From: Bog-473 sp036268485
GTDB taxonomy: Bacteria > Actinomycetota > Acidimicrobiia > Acidimicrobiales > RAAP-2
Assembly (NCBI GenBank): GCA_036268485.1
Contig: DATAUC010000109.1
Span: 124,001 to 188,000, forward strand
DNA length: 64,000 nucleotides
Direction: 5' to 3'
Shown: piece after piece, positions 57,964 through 64,000 of the stretch
Numbering within the stretch: the stretch's first letter is position 1
Layout: each line of letters starts with the position of its first letter
Program-made: the position numbers and the translations under genes
The notes under the pieces: generated by a model
Databases searched by the model: none
The model's input: the letters and a program-made list of their open reading frames with translations, nothing else
Told to the model about the DNA's origin: nothing

Positions 57964-57992
57964 TTGACAAAACTACGACGTCGAAGTATTAC
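57964..57992 (+). promoter_or_regulatory. Near-consensus promoter with dyad in the spacer
   Basis: TTGACA (57964-57969), 17 bases and TATTAC (57987-57992) form a strong sigma-70-type promoter 54 bases before the amidohydrolase start. The spacer and first -10 base contain ACTACGACGTCGAAGT (57972-57987), matching its reverse complement at 14 of 16 positions. A MarR dimer bound there would block RNA polymerase. Confidence 0.7.
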
Positions 57993-58045
57993 CAGTAGCG
58001 CCATCTGGCATCACCACTGCCGACCTCGTCGATTGGAGCACCCGC

Positions 58046-59224
58046 ATGGCTCAGCAGGCAGGCCCGCTTGAGATGTACCCACCAGGGGGACCCGGTCCGC
58101 CGAAGGACCGAAGCGGACACGCCGAGGGCACTACCAGCGGCCTACCGGCCGGCACGCGGGTGTTCTCGGCCGACAATCACATCTCGCTCTCCGAGGACAT
58201 CTTCTTCGAACGCGGTCCCGCCTCCATGAGGGACCGGCTTCCTCGCGTGGTGAACCAGGACGACGCCTGGACCATGAACGTGGGCGACCGGCCTCTGCTG
58301 CCGCGCGAGTTCGCCGGCGTCCTCATGCAGTACGACCCCCTGCCCGGGTCGACCACCGGCGACCTCGAGACACGCCTGGCCCAGCTCGAGACCGACGGCG
58401 TGTCCAGGGAACTGGCCTTCCCCAATGCCCTACTGGGCTTACTGGGCTACCCCGATCTCGATGCCCGGGAGCTGTCATTCCGGATCTACAACGAGTACCT
58501 GGCCGAATTGCAGGAGCGTTCCAACGGTCGGTTCTACGGGGTCGGACTCGTCAACTGGTGGGACGCCGAAGGATCGGCGCGGACGTTGACCGAGCTGAAA
58601 TCACTCGGGATCACGACCTTCTGGCTGCCGCTCAAGGCCGGCAACAACGCTGACGGCAAGGCGATCGACTACAACAGCCGGCACATGACGCCCTTCTGGG
58701 AGGCGGTGGAGGCATCGGGTCTCCCGGTGTCGCACCACATCGGCGAAGGCATGATCTCGGCCCCCTGCGCCCAGAACGGGTACGCCGTGAGCATGGTCCA
58801 CAACGCCGCCCCCTTTCGCGAGATGTTCGCCCGCTACGTCTGCAGCGGCCTGCTCGATCGCCACAAGACCCTGCGGGTCGGTTGGTTCGAGGGCGGGATC
58901 AATTGGGTGCCCTCGGCTGTCCAGGACGCCGGGCACATGTACACCTCGTACCACCACACGGCCAACGTCGAATTGGAGCAGAGCCCCCAGTACTACTGGG
59001 ACAACCACATGTATGCCGCCTTCATGCTCGATCCCCTGGGGCTGGACATGATCGACCGGATCGGTCGCGACCGCGTCATGTGGTCAACCGACTTCCCGCA
59101 CATTGAGAGCACGTTCGGCTACTCGGAGAAATCATTGGCCTCGGTGGTCGATGCCCTCGGGCCGGACGATGCCGCCCGGGTGGTGAGCCAGAACGTACTG
59201 GACTACCTCGGACTCCCCGCTTGA
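58046..59224 (+). CDS. Amidohydrolase-2 family metal-dependent enzyme
   Basis: A 392-residue TIM-barrel enzyme. The N-terminal SADNHISLSEDIFFERGP gives the metal motif DNH near residue 43, VSHHIGEG near residue 230 supplies barrel histidines, and WSTDFPHIESTFG (about residue 348) the C-terminal aspartate and histidine. A proline-rich 30-residue N-terminal extension precedes it. It is first in an operon with two M24 proteins, a crotonase and a CoA-transferase under a MarR-type promoter. It is the third amidohydrolase-2 protein in the window and likely hydrolyses or decarboxylates a pathway intermediate. Confidence 0.92.
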   Translation: MAQQAGPLEMYPPGGPGPPKDRSGHAEGTTSGLPAGTRVFSADNHISLSEDIFFERGPASMRDRLPRVVNQDDAWTMNVGDRPLLPREFAGVLMQYDPLPGSTTGDLETRLAQLETDGVSRELAFPNALLGLLGYPDLDARELSFRIYNEYLAELQERSNGRFYGVGLVNWWDAEGSARTLTELKSLGITTFWLPLKAGNNADGKAIDYNSRHMTPFWEAVEASGLPVSHHIGEGMISAPCAQNGYAVSMVHNAAPFREMFARYVCSGLLDRHKTLRVGWFEGGINWVPSAVQDAGHMYTSYHHTANVELEQSPQYYWDNHMYAAFMLDPLGLDMIDRIGRDRVMWSTDFPHIESTFGYSEKSLASVVDALGPDDAARVVSQNVLDYLGLPA

Positions 59225-60435
59225 GCGCCACCCTCACCGTCCCGACCGACCCCAGCCGGGTCCGCATGCAGCGCGACCGTTGGGCCAAGCTGCAGGCCAC
59301 CATGGCCCACCAGGGCGTGGGCACGCTGGTGCTGTTGGGCAACAGCAACGTGTCGTACGCCACCGGCGCCAGTTGGCCCCTGGCCGACCCGGGCCGGGCC
59401 AACGTCGACCGGCCGGCTGCAGTCGTCGTCGCCGGGGATGAGGCACCGCACTTCTTCTCGGCCCTGGCTGGGCTGGTGGCCGAAGAGCTGGCCATCCCGA
59501 CGGACCACGTACACGGACCGGTCTTTGCCGAGTGCGACGAGGGCGCCGAGGCGTTCTGCCGGACACTCGCCACCCTCGTGCCGGGTGAGGGCCGGTTGGC
59601 CATCGACGAGTTCCCGGGTGCCATGCGGCGGCAGTTCGCCGAGTTCTTTCCCGACGCCAAGCTGGCCGGTTCGGACGAAGTAGTCGGGACCTGCAAGCTC
59701 ATAAAGACGCCCGACGAACTCGGCTTCATGCGAGAAGCCCTGCGCATCACCGAAGAAGCCATCGCCCCGGTGCAGGCCGCGCTAGCCCCGGGTATGCGCC
59801 AGAGCGATCTGACCGCCGTGTTCCTGCGCGGCGTCTTCGACCACGGTGCCGAAGCCAACATCCTCGATCCGATCTGGCAGGTCATGCCCAAGGAACTGGC
59901 CGACGGTCCCTGGACCACCCACGGCGACATCGCCTGCCCGCTGCTGACCACCGAGCGCGAACTCGAGAAGGGCGACGTTCTGTGGGTCGACACCGGCATC
60001 AGCTACGGCGGCTTCTCTTCCGACTTCGGACGGACCTGGGTGGTCGGTGAGGAGCCCAGTCCACAGCAACACGGCCAGTACCGGAAGTGGCGCGAGATCA
60101 TCGACGCCGTCTTCGCCCACGTAAAGGCTGGGGCCACCGGGACTGACCTGACCCGGGCCGCCCTCGAGGTCACGGGCGGCCACCGCCCCTGGATGCACCA
60201 CTTCTATCTTTGCCACGGTCTCGGCATCGAGAGCGCCGAGTCCCCCTTCATCGGCACCGACCTGGGTGACGCCTACGACGAACGCCAGGTACTCGAAGAG
60301 GGGATGGTCGTCGTCTTCGAGCCTCTGGTGTGGGAGGACGGCGCCAGCGGCTACCGATCCGAGGAGGTCGTCGCCATCACCAAGGACGGATTCATCCCTC
60401 TCACCGACTACCCGTACGATCCCTATGGCGACTGA
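59221..60435 (+). CDS. M24-family metallopeptidase (Xaa-Pro peptidase fold), intact metal site
   Basis: A 404-residue pita-bread-fold protein. All five metal ligands are visible: two aspartates in VDTGISYGGFSSDFGRTW (about residues 257 and 268), the histidine in CHGLGIE (about 332), the glutamate in VFEPLVW (about 367) and the glutamate in RSEEVVAI (about 381). It should be a two-metal hydrolase or, like creatinase, a C-N hydrolase. TTG 59221 overlaps the amidohydrolase stop (TTGA); ATG 59266 is an alternative. A related gene with a damaged site follows directly, overlapping by 11 bases. Confidence 0.88.
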   Translation: MSATLTVPTDPSRVRMQRDRWAKLQATMAHQGVGTLVLLGNSNVSYATGASWPLADPGRANVDRPAAVVVAGDEAPHFFSALAGLVAEELAIPTDHVHGPVFAECDEGAEAFCRTLATLVPGEGRLAIDEFPGAMRRQFAEFFPDAKLAGSDEVVGTCKLIKTPDELGFMREALRITEEAIAPVQAALAPGMRQSDLTAVFLRGVFDHGAEANILDPIWQVMPKELADGPWTTHGDIACPLLTTERELEKGDVLWVDTGISYGGFSSDFGRTWVVGEEPSPQQHGQYRKWREIIDAVFAHVKAGATGTDLTRAALEVTGGHRPWMHHFYLCHGLGIESAESPFIGTDLGDAYDERQVLEEGMVVVFEPLVWEDGASGYRSEEVVAITKDGFIPLTDYPYDPYGD

Positions 60436-61549
60436 CGTTCTGCCCGACGAGGCGCGACTGCTGCAATCGCGCCGCGACCGGGCCTTCGCCCAGATGGAAG
60501 GGCACGACGTTGACGTCCTGCTCCTGGGGCGCGAGGCCAACGCCCGCTACATCTCCGGCGCCCCGCGCCTGTGGACGGCGGGGACCCGCCCCTACGGGCC
60601 CGGCTGCGTCGTGGTGCGGTCCACCCGGGCCATCCACCTGGTCAGCACCTGGGACGAGGGCATGCCGGACGACATCCCGCACGAGAACCTCTTCGGCATC
60701 ACCTGGAACCCGGGGAACTTGTTCGCCTGGCTGCAGGGCATTGAGGGAGTGAGCGCCGCCAGTCGTATCGGCACCGACTCGCTGACTCCCCGCTTCGGTC
60801 AGATGCTGCCCAAGCTCTTCCCGAGCGCCGAGTTCATGGATGCCGAGCCCCTGCTCAGTGCGGCACGGCGGATCAAGACGCCAGAGGAGATGGAGGCATT
60901 GGGCCTGGCCGCCTCGGTGACCGAAACCGCGTTGGCGGCGGCCATCGACGCCCTCCGACCCGGCATCACCACCCGTCACCTGACCGCCGTCTTCATGGAG
61001 ACCATGGCCGCCCAGGGCGTGACCACTCCGGCCACCCAGCGGGTGGCCTGGGTCAGCCGGGGACCCCTCCCGTCCTGCCCCACCTGGGTCGAGGAGGAAA
61101 TCGGGCCAGACGACCTGGTGGCCTTCGACGCAGGGGTGGTGGCCGGTGGCTACATGGCCGAGGTCGGGCGGACGTGGCCAGCCGATTCTGACCGCGTGAG
61201 CAGCGACACCACGCTGCTCGTGCAGAAGTCGAACGACCTGTGGGCTGCGCTTCTCGCCGCCTGCCAGCCGGGAGCCTCGTGCACCGGGCTGCTCCAGGCG
61301 TACACATCGGTGGGTCAGGGGGCGCCGCCCCTGCCCGTCGCCTTCGGCCTCGGCCTTGGTTTCGATGTGCCGGTGGTCAGCGCGCACCTGCCCCAGACGG
61401 CGGCGCAGGACCACCTCGAGGCGGGGATGGTGCTGGCCGTCACCGCCCAGGTCGACGACGGAGCCCGCAGCATCTTGCGCAAGGAGATCGTCCACATTGA
61501 GGAGACCGGACCGGTCATCCTCTCCACCAGTCCGCTCTGGCGGGCTTGA
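60425..61549 (+). CDS. M24-family protein with degenerate metal site
   Basis: A 374-residue paralogue of the preceding protein (both have the KTPEEM/KTPDELGF helix and the GRTW strand). The metal ligands are mostly lost: FDAGVVAGGYMAEVGRTW keeps the first aspartate but has glutamate for the second, GLGLGF lacks the histidine, and AVTAQV lacks the first glutamate. A two-metal mechanism is therefore unlikely. ATG 60425 starts it, 11 bases before the end of the upstream gene. It may be a non-catalytic partner of the active paralogue or have a different chemistry. Confidence 0.87.
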   Translation: MATDVLPDEARLLQSRRDRAFAQMEGHDVDVLLLGREANARYISGAPRLWTAGTRPYGPGCVVVRSTRAIHLVSTWDEGMPDDIPHENLFGITWNPGNLFAWLQGIEGVSAASRIGTDSLTPRFGQMLPKLFPSAEFMDAEPLLSAARRIKTPEEMEALGLAASVTETALAAAIDALRPGITTRHLTAVFMETMAAQGVTTPATQRVAWVSRGPLPSCPTWVEEEIGPDDLVAFDAGVVAGGYMAEVGRTWPADSDRVSSDTTLLVQKSNDLWAALLAACQPGASCTGLLQAYTSVGQGAPPLPVAFGLGLGFDVPVVSAHLPQTAAQDHLEAGMVLAVTAQVDDGARSILRKEIVHIEETGPVILSTSPLWRA

Positions 61550-61573
61550 ATCCGCCCGACGAAAGAGGCACAC

Positions 61574-62536
61574 ATGACGACCTATGAGCCGCCCTCCCCC
61601 GAGGAGATCATCCTGTATGAGAAGGACCCGGAAACCAAAATAGCCACCATCACCTTCAACCGCCCCGAACTCCTGAACGCACCGACCATCGGGGCCCGGC
61701 TGCGCTACGCCCACTGCCTCGACCTGGCCAACATTGACGACGACGTCAAGGTGCTGGTCATCCGGGGAGCCGGTGATGACCTCGGAACGGGGGCTGACCT
61801 ACCCGAACTGAATGCGCTCATGGAGGAGGGACCGCACGCATCGCTGCGTGAAGAGTTCTCGCTGCAGGACGAGGACATTGCGTACCCTCCGCCCCGGTCC
61901 TACCGGGCGCGCTCATCGCTGAGCCAGTGGTACACCGACCCCCGTGGCGGCTGCCGGACGCTGGCCGATTTCAGGAAGATCAGCATCGTGGAGGCCAAGG
62001 GCTACTGCTATGGCTGGCACTTCTACCAAACGGCGGACGCCGACCTCGTGATCTCGTCCGATGACGCACTCTTCGGTCATCCGGCCTTCCGCTACGTGGG
62101 CTGGGGACCTCGCATGTGGTCCTGGGCCATGACCATGGGCATCCGGAAATTCCAGGAGATGGTCTTCACCGGGAGGCCGTTCACGGCGCAGGAAATGGCC
62201 GAGTGCAGTTTCGTCAACAGCGTGGTGCCCCGGGCCGACCTGGAAAAAGAGGTCAATAAGTACGCCATCGCATGTTCGTTGACCCGGCCCACCGATGCCG
62301 TCGTCATGCAGAAGGAATTCTTCAAGATGATGAAGCAGCACCAGGGCGAGTACATGGGCAGCTTGCTGAGCTCGTTCCTCGAGTCGCTGGGTGGCCAGGT
62401 CAAACCCGACGGCGAGGACCTGATGCTCGGGGCCAAGGCCTACGGCGACGGGCTGAACAACGCCGTCAAGAACAACGACGCCAACTACCCACCGGAGTGG
62501 CGCCTCAGCAAGTCCGGTCGAGCGAAGCCCGAATAG
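61574..62536 (+). CDS. Enoyl-CoA hydratase/isomerase family protein, long form
   Basis: A 320-residue crotonase-like protein, about 60 residues longer than usual. FNRPELLNAPT and the oxyanion segment GTGADLPELN (about residue 75) are present, followed by an insertion of about 40 residues (PPPRSYRARSSLSQWY) before IVEAKGYCYGWHF, the second oxyanion strand. The insertion and the unusual Cys/Tyr/Trp in that strand suggest a substrate other than simple enoyl-CoA. AAAGAGG precedes ATG 61574. It lies between the M24 gene and the CoA-transferase of the same operon. Confidence 0.87.
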   Translation: MTTYEPPSPEEIILYEKDPETKIATITFNRPELLNAPTIGARLRYAHCLDLANIDDDVKVLVIRGAGDDLGTGADLPELNALMEEGPHASLREEFSLQDEDIAYPPPRSYRARSSLSQWYTDPRGGCRTLADFRKISIVEAKGYCYGWHFYQTADADLVISSDDALFGHPAFRYVGWGPRMWSWAMTMGIRKFQEMVFTGRPFTAQEMAECSFVNSVVPRADLEKEVNKYAIACSLTRPTDAVVMQKEFFKMMKQHQGEYMGSLLSSFLESLGGQVKPDGEDLMLGAKAYGDGLNNAVKNNDANYPPEWRLSKSGRAKPE

Positions 62537-62545
62537 AGCCACCCG

Positions 62546-64000
62546 ATGTCTGAAGTGGTGGCTCCGCTGACCGGCCTGGCCGTGCTCGATCTGTCGAGCG
62601 GCATTGCCGGCGGGTACTGCACCAAAATTCTGGCCGACGGCGGGGCCACCGTCATCAAGGTCGAAGCACCCGCGGGTGACCCACTGCGCACCTGGTCCGC
62701 CTCGGGAACAGCGATCCCCGAAGGGGACGATGGCGCCTTGTTCCAGTACCTGGCGGCGTCCAAGCGCAGCCTGGTGATCGACCCCGACCAAGCCGACCCC
62801 ATGGCACAGCTCGAGGAGTTGCTGGCACGGGCCGATGCCGTGATCTGGTCCTCCGGATCCCCGCTGACCGATGTGCCGGAACTGTCGCCGGCGTCCCTCC
62901 TGGCCTCCCATCCGCAGCTGACCGTGACCGCCATCACCCACTTCGGCCTGGCCGGACCCTGGAGCGGCCGGGCCGCCACCGAGTTCACCCTGCAGGCCTG
63001 GTCCGGTGGCGTCATCGGTCTCGGCCGTGGGGATCCGACCCGGGCGCCGGTGTTCGTGGGCGGTCAGGTCGGTGCATGGCTGTCCGGCGCCTACGCCGCC
63101 GTCGGCACCATGGCGTCGCGACGTCGGGCCCGAACCACAGGGACCGGGGAGATCGTCGACGTCTCCATGCTCGAGGCGATCGCCATGTGCCTGACCTACT
63201 ACCCGGTCACATATTTTGACGCCACAAGCCATCCCTTCCGCTCGAAGCGCGCCGTGGTCACTCCCGGAGTCGGTCAGGCCAAGGACGGCATGGTGGCCGT
63301 CGGCGTCGGGACGGGGCAGCAATGGCTGGACTTCTGCGTCATGGTGGGGCATCCCGAGTGGGAAGAGGACAAGACGCTCTTCCGAGAGCGCGGCCACCTG
63401 GCTCCGATCATTGACGAATGGTTCAGCCGACACACCGTGGAGGAGATCCGGGAACTGGCCACCGCCTTCCGGCTGCCGAACTCGGTCATTGGGAACGGGG
63501 AAAACCTGCCCCACCTCGACCAGTTCGAGGCACGTGGGTCGTTCGCCACAACACCGCGAGATGGATTCACGCAGCCTCGCTCGCCCTTCCGGATGCAGCC
63601 GGCCATACTCCGCACCCCCGAAGCCGCACCCGCACTCGGTGAGGCAACCGCACCCACCTTCGAAGCGAAGGCAGAAGCACCAGGGAGCGACGCGGGCCCA
63701 CGCCCCATGAGCGGCCTGAAGGTGTTGGACATGACGGCCTTTTGGGCCGGCCCCTCATGCACCCATATGTTGGCCATGCTCGGCGCCGACGTGATCCACG
63801 TCGAGTCCATCGGCCATGTCGACGGGACACGCATGTTGGGGGCACCCCCAACCGTGGAACAGTGGTGGGAGCGCTCCCCGATTTTCTCGGGCCTCAACAC
63901 CAATAAGCGGAGCCTCACGCTCGACATGCAGAGCGAGCGCGGCATGGCCCTACTGAAAAAGCTCATCGCTACGGCCGATGTGGTGGTGGAGAACTACACG
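62546..64000 (+). CDS. Double-domain CoA-transferase family III, 3' end outside the window
   Basis: The visible 485 residues contain one complete class III CoA-transferase domain (LAVLDLSSGIAGGYCTKILADGG at the N-terminus) and the start of a second (LKVLDMTAFWAGPSCTHMLAMLGADVIHVE at about residue 390, then NTNKRSLTLDM). Tandem fusions of this kind occur in actinomycetes. In the first domain the catalytic aspartate position reads glutamate (RAATEFTLQAWSGG), so the first domain may be inactive and the second catalytic. It follows the crotonase by nine bases. The stop lies outside the window. Confidence 0.9.
   Translation, partial: MSEVVAPLTGLAVLDLSSGIAGGYCTKILADGGATVIKVEAPAGDPLRTWSASGTAIPEGDDGALFQYLAASKRSLVIDPDQADPMAQLEELLARADAVIWSSGSPLTDVPELSPASLLASHPQLTVTAITHFGLAGPWSGRAATEFTLQAWSGGVIGLGRGDPTRAPVFVGGQVGAWLSGAYAAVGTMASRRRARTTGTGEIVDVSMLEAIAMCLTYYPVTYFDATSHPFRSKRAVVTPGVGQAKDGMVAVGVGTGQQWLDFCVMVGHPEWEEDKTLFRERGHLAPIIDEWFSRHTVEEIRELATAFRLPNSVIGNGENLPHLDQFEARGSFATTPRDGFTQPRSPFRMQPAILRTPEAAPALGEATAPTFEAKAEAPGSDAGPRPMSGLKVLDMTAFWAGPSCTHMLAMLGADVIHVESIGHVDGTRMLGAPPTVEQWWERSPIFSGLNTNKRSLTLDMQSERGMALLKKLIATADVVVENYT

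Noticed and set aside
60401..61714. Minus-strand open frame of over 400 codons
   Set aside because: Antisense to the second M24 gene, with no motif and shadow-like composition.
61913..63514. Open frame of over 500 codons on the minus strand
   Set aside because: Antisense to the crotonase and CoA-transferase genes; low-complexity Gly/His/Gln composition typical of reverse-strand shadows in GC-rich genes.
1..64000. CRISPR arrays, insertion sequences, prophage, tRNA or rRNA genes
   Set aside because: I saw no regularly spaced repeats, transposase or integrase reading frames, or RNA-gene sequence on reading the window.

Overview
The window is a continuous stretch of high-GC, gene-dense bacterial chromosome: 64 protein-coding genes, two of them cut by the window edges, and no tRNA, rRNA, CRISPR array, transposase or phage gene that I can see. 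Frequent GTG/TTG starts, chains of 1-14 base gene overlaps, F420-type luciferase-like oxidoreductases, several cytochrome P450s, split acyl-CoA dehydrogenases and many TetR regulators point to an actinomycete (Actinomycetota). The mix resembles Acidimicrobiia or mycobacterium-like soil and freshwater lineages. This placement is inference from gene content only.

Layout. (a) 1-6050, minus strand except one gene: ALDH-P450-amidohydrolase operon, a divergent TesB thioesterase, and an esterase-SDR pair. (b) 6216-17386: enoyl-CoA hydratase; a TetR divergent from ACAD, APH-type kinase, quinone oxidoreductase, CoA-transferase, SDR and thioesterase; an amidohydrolase; an alpha/beta hydrolase; an orphan solute-binding protein. 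(c) 17399-20281, minus: P450-SDR-TetR-ferredoxin operon behind a tandem palindromic operator. (d) 20383-23667: a TetR and a divergent four-gene membrane module with two paralogous multi-pass proteins and NorE/NorF-like (COX III/IV-like) proteins, with two copies of a 16-base palindrome in the intergenic region. (e) 23906-32388: a branched-chain-amino-acid-type ABC transporter operon with a fused LivH-LivM permease and five unrecognised membrane or exported accessory proteins. (f) 32409-37300: an exported helical protein, a metallo-amidohydrolase relative lacking its first HxH, an SDR, an LLM oxidoreductase and a TetR. (g) 37512-44304: SnoaL-like protein, split ACAD pair, ALDH, KshB-like reductase, and a convergent Rieske oxygenase. 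(h) 44458-50290, minus: five overlapping genes (acyl-CoA synthetase, split ACAD pair, enoyl-CoA hydratase, FMN-dependent monooxygenase). (i) 50375-64000: ACAD, CoA-transferase, acyl-CoA synthetase, P450, CMD-like protein, DapDH-like dehydrogenase, MarR, amidohydrolase, two M24-fold proteins (one with an eroded metal site), crotonase, and a double-domain CoA-transferase running off the end.

Together the genes look like an island for uptake and oxidation of one or more hydrophobic carbon sources (isoprenoid, alicyclic, steroid-like or branched acids). P450 and Rieske enzymes oxygenate, ALDH and SDR enzymes oxidise alcohols and aldehydes, synthetases and CoA-transferases activate acids, ACAD and crotonase enzymes run beta-oxidation, and thioesterases release CoA. 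The substrate cannot be read from the sequence. The most interesting observations are the membrane module with its palindromic operators, a 15-base element (core AATCATATT) repeated at three promoters with a weaker fourth copy, which suggests a local regulon, an ACAD-kinase pair resembling 4-hydroxyacid catabolism, the ABC operon's unknown surface proteins, and the active/degenerate M24 pair.
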